From the NCBI RefSeq assembly GCF_018275325.1, contig NZ_JAGVQR010000004.1, positions 124,001 through 188,000 on the forward strand: 64,000 nt of DNA, read 5' to 3'. Source of the stretch: Nocardioides palaemonis. Its GTDB lineage: Bacteria > Actinomycetota > Actinomycetes > Propionibacteriales > Nocardioidaceae. Below, piece after piece: positions 8,053-14,593 of the stretch. The position numbers were made by a program, and so were the translations under genes. How positions within the stretch are numbered: the stretch's first letter is position 1; every line of letters starts with the position of its first letter. The notes beneath the pieces were generated by a model, which made no database searches, was not told where the DNA came from, and worked only from the letters and a program-made list of their open reading frames with translations.

Positions 8053-8802
8053 GTGGCAGGACGCGCCGTGCTCGCGCTGGCCGCGGTGCTCGCCGCGGTG
8101 ACCACGGCGTGCGCCACCGACGACCCGCGGCGCGAGCGGGCGCCCGGCGCGGGGCGTACGACCTCCGGCTCCTCCAGCCCGTCGGGCCCGGACGGAGCCC
8201 CGGCGTCCCCGACCGCGACCCCCACCGCCGATCCGACCGCCGATCCGACCGCCGATCCGACCGCCGAGCCGACCGCCGAGCCCGCACCGGAGCCGAGGCG
8301 CTCGTTCGTCACCATCGACGCGATCGGCCTGCGCGACTTCCCGGTCGTGCGCTACCGCGGGTCGCCCGACGACGCCCCGGGCACCGCGTTGCAGGACGCC
8401 GGCGAGATGGCCTCGCCCCGCGGGCCGCGCGGTGGCACCGGACCGGGCGAGGTCGGCAACTTCATCGTCACCGGCCACCGGCTCACCGGGGCCGCTCCCC
8501 TGCGGTACTCCCCCAGCCTGGCCCGCGGCGACCGGATCCGGGTGCGCAGCGGCGACACGGTCTTCGTCTACGAGGTGCGCCGCACCCGCTGGACCTCGTT
8601 CCGCGAGCCCGCGTCGCTGCGCGCGCAGCGAGCCGAGGTGCCCGGTCGACCGGGCCGGACCGCGACCCGCCCGATGATCACGCTGTCGACCTGCGCGACC
8701 CTCGAGGACCACGCCGCCGGCAACTACTGGTCCGACGAGTTCTCCAACCCCGAGCACCGCATCGACAAGATCGGCGTCCTCGTCGCCACCCGGCGGGCAT
8801 GA
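8053..8802 (+). CDS. Class E sortase domain protein with disordered Pro/Thr/Asp linker
   Basis: The product has about 249 residues. A hydrophobic N-terminal segment (AVLALAAVLAAVTTAC) acts as a signal anchor or, less likely, a lipoprotein signal, because the lipobox is imperfect. A linker of PTADP/PTAEP repeats (about residues 55-80) leads to a sortase catalytic domain. Visible catalytic elements are TGHRLT (His), TLSTCATLEDHA (Cys) and EHRIDKIGVL (Arg). Sortases of this class attach proteins to the cell wall or pili by transpeptidation. No sorting-signal substrate is encoded in the window, so the target is unknown. It converges with the methyltransferase gene with a 4-bp gap. Start GTG 8053 is chosen from the leaderless -10 box; GTG 8044 is the alternative. 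Confidence 0.85.
   Translation: MAGRAVLALAAVLAAVTTACATDDPRRERAPGAGRTTSGSSSPSGPDGAPASPTATPTADPTADPTADPTAEPTAEPAPEPRRSFVTIDAIGLRDFPVVRYRGSPDDAPGTALQDAGEMASPRGPRGGTGPGEVGNFIVTGHRLTGAAPLRYSPSLARGDRIRVRSGDTVFVYEVRRTRWTSFREPASLRAQRAEVPGRPGRTATRPMITLSTCATLEDHAAGNYWSDEFSNPEHRIDKIGVLVATRRA
8227..8274 (+). repeat. 12-bp tandem repeat in the sortase linker
   Basis: Four consecutive 12-bp units (GCCGATCCGACC, the last with one change) encode the linker repeat ADPT/AEPT, and a fifth degenerate unit follows. Repeat number is likely to vary between strains by slippage. Confidence 0.85.
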
Positions 8803-8806
8803 CCGG

Positions 8807-9403
8807 TCAGGCGCGACGCGTCTCCAGCACCCGGAAGCCCTTGCTGCTCGCGAGCCGCTCGGTCGGCCAGCCCTGCTCGGTCAGCCAGCGCTGGAGGGAG
8901 TCGCCGCCGAGGTTCTTGCCGACCACCATCACCATCCGCCCGCCGGGCGCGAGCCGCGGCAGCCAGGTCAGCAACAGCTCGTGGAGCGCCTCCTTGCCGA
9001 TGCGGATCGGGGGGTTGGACCAGATCTCGTCGAACACCTGGTTGCCCGGCACCTGCTCGGGCAGGCAGGCCACGAAGCGGGAGGACAGGCCGGCCGCGCG
9101 GGCGTTGTCGTTGGCGAGGAGGAGGGCTCGCTCGTTGACGTCGACCCCCGTGACGTTGGCCAGCGGCACCGCCTTCGCCAGGGCGAGCCCGATGACGCCG
9201 TAGCCGCAGCCGAGGTCGAGGAACTGCCCCTGCGGCGGCGCCTCGAGCTCGCGGAACAGCACCGCCGTCGCGTGGTCGAGGTGGCCCCGGCTGAAGACCC
9301 CGGCGCCGGTCTCGAAGGACAGCTCGTGGCCCCACAGGTCGGCGGTGAACGACTCGCGCTCGAACGGGCTCGTCGGGTCTGCGGAGAAGTAGTGCTCAGG
9401 CAT
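8807..9403 (-). CDS. Class I SAM-dependent methyltransferase, RsmC/small-methyltransferase (MTS) type
   Basis: The 198-residue protein carries the SAM-binding motif I FLDLGCGYGVIGLALA, motif II VTGVDVNERAL and the catalytic NPPI motif (EIWSNPPIRIG). NPPI is typical of N-methyltransferases acting on the exocyclic amine of guanine or adenine in rRNA, or on glutamine amides; the MTS domain is that of RsmC/RlmG. Its length equals a single MTS domain without the N-terminal RsmC half, so the substrate (16S rRNA guanine or other) is uncertain. Start ATG 9403 lies upstream of the truA stop, overlapping by 8 bp, which suggests coupling to truA. Confidence 0.82.
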   Translation of the reverse strand: MPEHYFSADPTSPFERESFTADLWGHELSFETGAGVFSRGHLDHATAVLFRELEAPPQGQFLDLGCGYGVIGLALAKAVPLANVTGVDVNERALLLANDNARAAGLSSRFVACLPEQVPGNQVFDEIWSNPPIRIGKEALHELLLTWLPRLAPGGRMVMVVGKNLGGDSLQRWLTEQGWPTERLASSKGFRVLETRRA

Positions 9404-10232
9404 CGATCGCCTCTCGTCGGGCGCGGGCCCGGTCGGCCTGCGCCGCCAGCTCCGCGTCATCGGGGTAGCCGACCTCCTCGAGCGTGAGGCCGTGGGCGTG
9501 GACGACCCGGACGCCGGCGTCGCGCCGCCGCCCGGCCATCACCTCGGCGGGCCAGGTCGTGGGCCTGCGGCCCTCGCCGACCGCGATCAGGCCGCCGACC
9601 AGCGCGCGGACCATGTTGTGGCAGAACGCGTCGGCGCGCACCGTGCCGACCGCGACACCTGCCGCGTCGCGGTGCCAGACGAGGTCGAGGAGCGTGCGGA
9701 CGGTGGTGGCGCCCTCGCGCTGCTTGCAGAACGCGGCGAAGTCGCGCAGCCCGACCAGGGCCGCGGACGCCTCGTTCATCGCGTCGAGGTCGAGGGGTCG
9801 TCCCCACGCCAGGACGTGGCCGCGGGTCAGCGGGTCCACCACGGCGCGGTCGTCGGCGATCCGGTACGCGTAGCGGCGCCACACCGCGGAGAACCGGGCG
9901 TCGAACCCGGTCGGCGCCTCGGTCACCCGGCGTACGCGGAGGTCGGGCGGCAGGATGCCGTCGACGCGGCGCGCGAGAACCTCCAGCGGTGGGTCGGTCG
10001 ACCGGCCGGCGGACGCCTCGACGACGTCACGCCCGACGTCGAGGTGGGCCACCTGTCCCCGGGCGTGCACGCCTGCGTCGGTGCGACCGGCGACCGTGAC
10101 GCGGACGTCCGGCTGCCGCAGGGCGGTCGCGAGGGCGGCCTCGAGGGTGCCCTGCACGGTCCGGCGCGTGGGCTGGACCGCCCAGCCGGAGAAGTCCGTG
10201 CCGTCGTAGGCACAGTCGATCCGCAGGCGCAC
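9396..10232 (-). CDS. truA: tRNA pseudouridine(38-40) synthase TruA
   Basis: This 278-residue enzyme isomerises U38-U40 in tRNA anticodon stems. It begins VRLRIDCAYDGTDFSGWAVQP and has the catalytic motif AGRTDAGVHARGQVAH, whose Asp is the nucleophile (about residue 52). The second conserved block, RDFAAFCKQ, and the RADAFCHNMVRALVG core follow. In many actinobacteria truA directly follows rplQ; here the two are separated by about 3.7 kb of unrelated genes. Start GTG 10232 has a -10-like TAGGAT (10239-10244) 6 nt upstream, so the transcript is probably leaderless. Confidence 0.95.
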   Translation of the reverse strand: MRLRIDCAYDGTDFSGWAVQPTRRTVQGTLEAALATALRQPDVRVTVAGRTDAGVHARGQVAHLDVGRDVVEASAGRSTDPPLEVLARRVDGILPPDLRVRRVTEAPTGFDARFSAVWRRYAYRIADDRAVVDPLTRGHVLAWGRPLDLDAMNEASAALVGLRDFAAFCKQREGATTVRTLLDLVWHRDAAGVAVGTVRADAFCHNMVRALVGGLIAVGEGRRPTTWPAEVMAGRRRDAGVRVVHAHGLTLEEVGYPDDAELAAQADRARARREAIDA

Positions 10233-10238
10233 CCTCCG

Positions 10239-10244
10239 ATCCTA
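10239..10244 (-). promoter_or_regulatory. -10 hexamer TAGGAT of a probable leaderless truA transcript
   Basis: On the minus strand TAGGAT stands exactly 6 nt before the truA GTG. It lies back to back with the -10 box of the divergent secreted-protein gene within a 33-bp intergenic space. Confidence 0.45.
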
Positions 10245-10253
10245 GGTGCCGCG

Positions 10254-10259
10254 TAGTCT
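10254..10259 (+). promoter_or_regulatory. -10 hexamer TAGTCT of a probable leaderless secreted-protein transcript
   Basis: TAGTCT is followed after 6 nt by GTG 10266, which fits a leaderless start. Confidence 0.45.
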
Positions 10260-10265
10260 GGCGGG

Positions 10266-10796
10266 GTGACCCGCCCGCCGCGCACCGGTCCGCTGCTCGC
10301 CGCCCTCGGCCTCGCCCTGGCGCTCGCCGCGCCACCGGCGCTCGCCGCCGGATCGCGCGGAGGGGATCCGCGGCCCGCGACCCCGGCCGGCTGCTCGGCG
10401 GGCGCCGCCTGCCGGGCCGGCACCGACACCGACGGCGACGGCCTCGACGACCTCGTCGACGGCTGCCCCACGGTGGCGTCGGGCAACCCCACCGGGTGCC
10501 CGTCGGCGGACCGGCGCGCCAGGCTCCGGTGGCTCGACACGAAGGGCCGGCTCGAGGCGCGGATCACCTCCCCGGTCCAGGCGTGTGCCTCCCGGGCGCG
10601 GATCAAGCTCTGGCGGGTGCGCGCGGGCGGCGACACCAAGGTCGCGTCCGAGAACGCGTCGTCCAGCGGCCGGCACCGGTTCCGCGTGCCCCGGGGAGCC
10701 CGCTACTACGTGACCGTCTCACCGTCCTACGCCTCCGGCCTCGCCGAGTGCGACAAGGCGGTCTCGCGGAAGGTGCGCGCCCCGCGTCGCAGCTAG
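10266..10796 (+). CDS. Secreted protein with thrombospondin type-3-like Ca2+-binding motif
   Basis: This 176-residue protein has a clear signal peptide (hydrophobic LLAALGLALALAAPPALAA, cleavage near residue 28). About residues 52-72 read DTDGDGLDDLVDGCPTV, the Asp-rich DxDxDG calcium loop of thrombospondin type-3 repeats, followed by a second Cys. The C-terminal half (LDTKGRLEARITSPVQAC... through SYASGLAECDKAV) looks like a small beta-sandwich with two Cys that could pair. No enzymatic motif is recognised. It is divergent from truA. The function is unknown; a calcium-stabilised extracellular protein is the most that can be said. Confidence 0.75.
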   Translation: MTRPPRTGPLLAALGLALALAAPPALAAGSRGGDPRPATPAGCSAGAACRAGTDTDGDGLDDLVDGCPTVASGNPTGCPSADRRARLRWLDTKGRLEARITSPVQACASRARIKLWRVRAGGDTKVASENASSSGRHRFRVPRGARYYVTVSPSYASGLAECDKAVSRKVRAPRRS

Positions 10797-10797
10797 T

Positions 10798-10858
10798 TCA
10801 ACCAGACGGTTGACAACGACCGGAGAGCGACCTACCTTTATTCAACCAATCGGTTGAA
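10798..10858 (+). promoter_or_regulatory. Promoter with two TCAACC-N4-GGTTGA operators for the arsR operon
   Basis: Two inverted repeats flank the promoter: TCAACC-N4-GGTTGA at 10798-10813 and the longer TTCAACC-N4-GGTTGAA at 10841-10858. The -35 TTGACA (10810-10815) overlaps the first operator. A 17-nt spacer leads to -10 TACCTT (10833-10838), and the predicted start falls in the second operator. The arrangement is what autorepression by the adjacent ArsR protein would need. Confidence 0.75.
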
Positions 10859-10869
10859 GAAGGTGCTCC

Positions 10870-11238
10870 GTGACCGACCAGCTCTCCCGCGTCTTCGCCG
10901 CGCTCGCCGATCCGACCCGCCGGGACATGGTGGCCCGCCTCGCCGAGGCCGACCACACCGTGGGCGACCTGGCCGAGCCGTACGACGTCAGCCTCCAGGC
11001 CGTCTCCAAGCACCTCAAGGTGCTCGAGGACGCCGGCCTGGTGACGCGGACACGGGAGGCGCAGCGACGCCCGGTGCACCTGGAAGCCGAGGTGTTCGAC
11101 CTCATGACGAAGTGGATCGAGCGCTACCGCCGGCAGGCCGAGGAGCGGTTCTCCCGCCTCGACGCCGTGCTCGCGCGGATGCAGGACGACGAGAACCCCA
11201 CCGACCGACCCAGCGCCCAGGAAGGGACCGCATCATGA
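10870..11238 (+). CDS. ArsR-family winged-helix transcriptional repressor
   Basis: The 122-residue regulator starts at GTG 10870, with AGAAGG upstream as ribosome-binding site. The winged helix-turn-helix spans about residues 10-85: VFAALADPTRRDMVARL, the recognition helix in VSLQAVSKHLKVLEDAGLV, and a wing TRTREAQRRPVHLE. No metal-binding Cys pair of ArsR/SmtB type is present, so it belongs to the metal-independent group commonly paired with SRPBCC (AHSA1) proteins. It probably represses its own operon through the two palindromes upstream. Its stop overlaps the next start (ATGA). Confidence 0.9.
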   Translation: MTDQLSRVFAALADPTRRDMVARLAEADHTVGDLAEPYDVSLQAVSKHLKVLEDAGLVTRTREAQRRPVHLEAEVFDLMTKWIERYRRQAEERFSRLDAVLARMQDDENPTDRPSAQEGTAS

Positions 11239-11756
11239 CCAGCACGCAGAGCCCCGACACCACCACCCGCTACCCCGAGGCCGCGATCGAGGCGGACCCC
11301 ACGGTCCCGGCGATCCACATCTGGCGCGACTTCGCCGCCACGCCGGCGCAGCTCTTCCGCGCCCACACCGACCGCGAGCTCTTCGCGCAGTGGGTGGGAC
11401 CGGTCGGGGTCGGCGCCGACATCACCCACTGGGACGCGCGCGAGGGCGGCAGCTGGCGCTACACCGCCCACGGCGAGCACGACCGCGAGGGCTTCGAGAC
11501 CTCGTTCCACGGCTGCTTCCACACCGTGCGCGAGGACCGGATCGTGCAGACCTTCACCTGGGACGGGATGCCTGACGGCGTCGCCCTCGAGACGATGACC
11601 TTCGAGGACCTCGGCGACGGCCGCACCCGCCTGCACGCCGTCAGCCTGTGCGACTCCTTCGAGGACCGCGACGCCTGGCTCAGCAGCGGCATGGAGGTCG
11701 GCGTCAACGACGGCTACGCCGCCATCGACCGGCTGCTCGCCGAGGGCGCTCTCTGA
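11235..11756 (+). CDS. SRPBCC/AHSA1-domain protein
   Basis: This 173-residue protein has the helix-grip (START-like) fold of the AHSA1/SRPBCC superfamily. IHIWRDFAATPAQLFRAHTD covers the first strand and helix, and FAQWVGPVG is the conserved W-P element. EGGSWRYTAHGEHD, RIVQTFTWDGMPDG and TMTFEDLGDGRTRLH are the core strands, ending in a long C-terminal helix. Members bind hydrophobic ligands in an internal cavity. Co-transcription with ArsR and a DinB-fold protein is a common actinobacterial arrangement, suggesting response to an organic ligand, but the ligand is unknown. Confidence 0.85.
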   Translation: MTSTQSPDTTTRYPEAAIEADPTVPAIHIWRDFAATPAQLFRAHTDRELFAQWVGPVGVGADITHWDAREGGSWRYTAHGEHDREGFETSFHGCFHTVREDRIVQTFTWDGMPDGVALETMTFEDLGDGRTRLHAVSLCDSFEDRDAWLSSGMEVGVNDGYAAIDRLLAEGAL

Positions 11757-12334
11757 TGGCCCTCCCCGACACCCCGGCCGATCGCCACGCGGCGGTCGCC
11801 GGTGGCTTCGGGCGGCTCGTCGAGCACGCCAGCGACTGGTCGGCCCCCTCTCCCGTCCCCGGGTGGACCGCCCGTGACGTCGTCGGCCACCTCGTCGGGT
11901 GGTTCCGCGCCTTCCTCGCCGCCGGCGGCGTCGACCTGCCGCCCGGCCCGTCCGTCGCCGACGACCCCGACGGCGCCTGGCGCCACCAGGCCGCCGCGGT
12001 GCAGGAGCTCCTCGTGGAGCGCGGCGAGGCGTCGTTCACCCACCCGTTCGCCGGCACCCACCGCCTCGCCGACGCCGTCGACCGGTTCTACACCGCCGAC
12101 GTGTTCATGCACTCGTGGGACCTCGCGCGCGCCACGGGCCAGGACCACGGTCTCGACGAGGACTTCGCCGCCCAGGTGCTCGAGGGCATGCAGCTGATCG
12201 AGGGGATGCTCCGCGAGTCGGGGCAGTACGGCCCGGCCGTCACCGTCGCCGACGACGCGCCGGTCGTCGACCGGCTGATGGGCTTCATCGGCCGCGATCC
12301 CGCCTGGCGGCCCGCGGTCGGGAGGGCGTCATGA
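11756..12334 (+). CDS. TIGR03086-like/mycothiol-dependent maleylpyruvate isomerase N-terminal (DinB-fold) protein
   Basis: The protein has 192 residues. Its four-helix DinB fold is indicated by VPGWTARDVVGHLVGWFRAFL (first metal-site His in GHLVG) and VDRFYTADVFMHSWDLARATG (second His in FMHSWDLA). These elements are typical of actinobacterial TIGR03086 and MDMPI-N proteins, often mycothiol-dependent enzymes. Start ATG overlaps the SRPBCC stop (TGATG), so it is the third gene of the ArsR operon. The reaction is unknown. Confidence 0.82.
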   Translation: MALPDTPADRHAAVAGGFGRLVEHASDWSAPSPVPGWTARDVVGHLVGWFRAFLAAGGVDLPPGPSVADDPDGAWRHQAAAVQELLVERGEASFTHPFAGTHRLADAVDRFYTADVFMHSWDLARATGQDHGLDEDFAAQVLEGMQLIEGMLRESGQYGPAVTVADDAPVVDRLMGFIGRDPAWRPAVGRAS

Positions 12335-12713
12335 GCACGGTCGTGCTGCACAACGTGGTCTCCCTCGACGGCTACGTCGCCCGCCCGGACGACGACCCGG
12401 GCCCGCTGTTCGACATCACCCACGGGTGGGAGGGACGTCCGCCGGCCGGCGACCACGTGGTCGTGGTCTCGCACCGTCCGAAGCCCGGGGGCTGGCACCC
12501 GGAGGCGTCGTACCACTTCGTCGACGACGTGACCTCCGCGGTCGCCACCGCCCGCGAGCTCGCGGGCAACGGACGGTCGCGGTCGCGGCCGGCGACGTCG
12601 GGGGCCAGGCGCTCACCCTCGGGCTCGTCGACGAGGTCGCCATGGACGACGACCCGCACGTCGTGATCCCGGGCGACCGGGTCCTGCACCTGCGGTTCCG
12701 CGTGCGCCGCTGA
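12331..12713 (+). pseudogene. Decayed RibD C-terminal/dihydrofolate-reductase-like gene
   Basis: The start (MSTVVLHNVVSLDGYVARPDDDPG) is the beginning of a RibD_C/DHFR-like oxidoreductase, and the end (DPHVVIPGDRVLHLRFRVRR) is its usual C-terminus. Two internal parts are missing compared with the roughly 190-200-residue family as I recall it: one after GPLFD, where the text jumps to ITHGWEGRPPAG, and one after LVDEVAMD. A frame change also occurs near 12565: ELAG is read in the first frame, whereas RTVAVAAGDVGGQAL continues in another. The start overlaps the preceding stop (ATGA), so it was the fourth operon gene. It is almost certainly non-functional. Confidence 0.8.
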
Positions 12714-12737
12714 CGCGGCCGGCGGCGACCCTCCCCG

Positions 12738-12743
12738 TAGGGT
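12738..12743 (+). promoter_or_regulatory. -10 hexamer TAGGGT of a probable leaderless transcript
   Basis: TAGGGT sits 6 nt before ATG 12750, giving the ketopantoate-reductase-like gene its own promoter independent of the arsR operon. Confidence 0.45.
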
Positions 12744-12749
12744 CGCTGC

Positions 12750-13712
12750 ATGCGCTACGTCGTCCTCGGGGCCGGTGCCGTCGGCGGGGTCGTCGGCGGC
12801 CACCTCCACCTGGCCGGACTGCCCGTCACCCTCGTCGCCCGCGGCGCCCACCTCGCGGCGATTCGCGAGCACGGCCTGGTCCTCGACGCCGGCAGCGGCC
12901 GCCACCGGGTCGACGCCCCCGCGACCGACACCGCGGCGGGGGTGGCGTGGACCGACGACACGGTCGTCCTGCTCGCCGTGAAGTCCCACCAGGCCGCGGC
13001 CGCGCTCGACGACCTGCGCCGCCACGCGCCGGCCGACGTCGCCGTCGTCTGCGCCACCAACGGTGTCGCCACCGAGGTCGCGGCGCTGCGGCACTTCGCC
13101 AGGACCTACGCCGTGTGCGTGATGCTCCCGTCCTCGCACCTCGAGCCGGGCGTGGTCGTCGCGGCCTGCCACCCCACACCGGCGATCCTCGACGTCGGAC
13201 GCGTCCCCGGCGGCACCGACGCGACGACGGCCGCCGTCGCGGCCGACCTCCGCACGGCGGGCATCGCGTCGGAGGAGCGCGACGACATCATGGCGTGGAA
13301 GCGCCGCAAGCTGGTGCTCAACCTCGGCAACGGGGTCGACGCCGCGTTCGCGCCCGGCCCGGCCGCCGACGAGCTCGCCTCGCTCGCGCAGGCCGAGGGC
13401 GAGCGCGTCCTCGCCGCCACCGGCCTGAGCGTGGTCACCGCCGAGGACGACACCGCCCGGCGCGGCGACCTCCTGCGGCGGCGCCCCGACCTCGAGCGAC
13501 GCGGCGGGTCGACCTGGCAGAGCCTCCAGCGCGGCACGGGCGACAGCGAGATCGACTACCTCGCCGGCGAGGTGGTGCTCCAGGGCCGCCTGCTCGGGCT
13601 GCCGACACCCGTCAACGACGCCGTCGTCGCGGCGACCCGCTCCCTCGCGTACGCCGCCGGCGCCCCGCGCAGCCTCGACCCCGCCGCGGTCCTCGCCACC
13701 CTCCCCCGCTGA
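12750..13712 (+). CDS. Ketopantoate reductase (ApbA/PanE) family protein
   Basis: The 320-residue NADPH-dependent oxidoreductase begins MRYVVLGAGAVGGVVGGHL, a Rossmann GxGxxG motif. LAVKSHQ is the conserved lysine motif of PanE, and the catalytic Lys lies in IMAWKRRKLVLNLGN (about residue 190). The C-terminal helical domain ends with EIDYLAGEVVLQGRLLGLPTPVND, matching the conserved E-N/D-yl-G-E pattern. PanE reduces 2-dehydropantoate to pantoate for coenzyme A synthesis, but the family contains paralogues of unknown substrate and no other pantothenate genes are nearby, so panE is not asserted. Confidence 0.85.
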   Translation: MRYVVLGAGAVGGVVGGHLHLAGLPVTLVARGAHLAAIREHGLVLDAGSGRHRVDAPATDTAAGVAWTDDTVVLLAVKSHQAAAALDDLRRHAPADVAVVCATNGVATEVAALRHFARTYAVCVMLPSSHLEPGVVVAACHPTPAILDVGRVPGGTDATTAAVAADLRTAGIASEERDDIMAWKRRKLVLNLGNGVDAAFAPGPAADELASLAQAEGERVLAATGLSVVTAEDDTARRGDLLRRRPDLERRGGSTWQSLQRGTGDSEIDYLAGEVVLQGRLLGLPTPVNDAVVAATRSLAYAAGAPRSLDPAAVLATLPR

Positions 13713-13846
13713 GCGGTGCGCCACCCACCTTCCTGCGCCCGGGAGTGTGGCTCACGCACCGCCAGCTGGCGCGTCGGGGTACGACACTCCCGCAGGCGGT
13801 GCGCCACCCACCCTCCTGCGCCCGGGAGTGTGGCTCACGCACCGCC
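13713..13846. repeat. 51-bp direct repeat (two copies) with internal dyads
   Basis: Copies at 13713-13763 and 13796-13846 differ at one base. Each begins GCGGTGCG and ends CGCACCGCC, so each copy can fold on itself. The 32-bp spacer contains ACACTCCC, complementary to GGGAGTGT inside the repeats. It lies between the convergent ketopantoate-reductase and rplQ ends; no coding potential is evident. Confidence 0.85.
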
Positions 13847-13867
13847 CCACCGGGGCCGGGTACGCGC

Positions 13868-13902
13868 GGAGGCCCGCCACCCCAGCGGGGTGACGGGCCT
13901 CC
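13868..13902 (-). terminator. Terminator hairpin of the rplQ/alpha operon
   Basis: A 16-bp stem with one mismatch (GGAGGCCCG... / ...CGGGCCTCC) and a 3-nt loop begins 25 nt past the rplQ stop codon. It has no U-tract, but its strength and place suit a terminator for the operon. Confidence 0.75.
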
Positions 13903-13927
13903 GTCGTGATCAGGCAGGAGCCGTGGA

Positions 13928-14527
13928 TCAGGCCTTGGCCTCGTCCTCGGTGCCCTCCTCGGCAGCCTCGGCGGCGGCCTCGTGCTCGGCGGCGGCAGCC
14001 TCGTGCTCCTCGGCGGCAGCCTCGTGCTCCTCAGCAGCTGCCTCGTGGGCCTCGGCGGCGGCCTCGTGCTCCTCGGCAGCCGTGGTCTCCTCGACCTCGG
14101 TCTCCTCAGCGGCCGGCGCGGGGGCGGCGGCAGCCTCGGTCTTCTTGGTCGACGGGGCCTTCGGGCTGTAGGCCTCGGTCACCAGCTCGATGACCGCCAT
14201 GGGGGCGTTGTCGCCCTTGCGGGGGCCGATCTTGGTGATGCGGGTGTAGCCACCGGGACGCTCGGCCATGACCGGCGCGATCTCGGTGAACAGGGTGTGC
14301 ACGACCGACTTGTCGCGGACGGTCTTGAGGACCTCGCGACGGTTGTGCAGGTCGCCCCGCTTGGCCTTGGTGATCAGCTTCTCCGCGACCGGGCGCAGCA
14401 GGCGCGCACGGGTCTCGGTGGTGGTGATCCGGCCGTGCTCGAACAGGGCGGTCGCCAGGTTCGAGAGCATGAGGCGCTGGTGGGCCGGGCTACCGCCGAG
14501 GCGGGGACCCTTCTTGGGCTTGGGCAT
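13928..14527 (-). CDS. rplQ: 50S ribosomal protein L17 (bL17) with long acidic heptad tail
   Basis: Residues 1-118 are standard bL17: [20 protein letters not shown], the [17 protein letters not shown] block and [19 protein letters not shown]. The protein continues to 199 residues with an Ala/Glu-rich tail, including five 7-residue repeats of the EEHEAAA type (residues 152-186) that should form an extended helix. Typical bL17 is about 115-130 residues, and Ala/Glu tails occur in some actinobacteria. It is last in rpsM-rpsK-rpsD-rpoA-rplQ and followed by a hairpin. Confidence 0.96.
   Translation of the reverse strand: MPKPKKGPRLGGSPAHQRLMLSNLATALFEHGRITTTETRARLLRPVAEKLITKAKRGDLHNRREVLKTVRDKSVVHTLFTEIAPVMAERPGGYTRITKIGPRKGDNAPMAVIELVTEAYSPKAPSTKKTEAAAAPAPAAEETEVEETTAAEEHEAAAEAHEAAAEEHEAAAEEHEAAAAEHEAAAEAAEEGTEDEAKA
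13970..14074 (-). repeat. 21-bp tandem repeat (five units) in the rplQ tail
   Basis: Five 21-bp units encode the heptads [28 protein letters not shown] and AEHEAAA, a composition able to expand or contract in frame. Confidence 0.85.
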
Positions 14528-14593
14528 GTCTTTTCCTTCTCTCGGGCCGTGTCAGGTACCCGGGTAGACGACCGGCGGGCGCCGGTCGGTTTG

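Noticed and set aside
8227-8274. Short tandem repeats considered as a CRISPR
   Set aside because: Contiguous 12-bp units without spacers, in frame within a coding sequence as a Pro/Thr linker.
6012-8315. 767-residue open frame on the minus strand across the P450
   Set aside because: Shadow of the P450 and sortase; the P450 motifs are on the plus strand.
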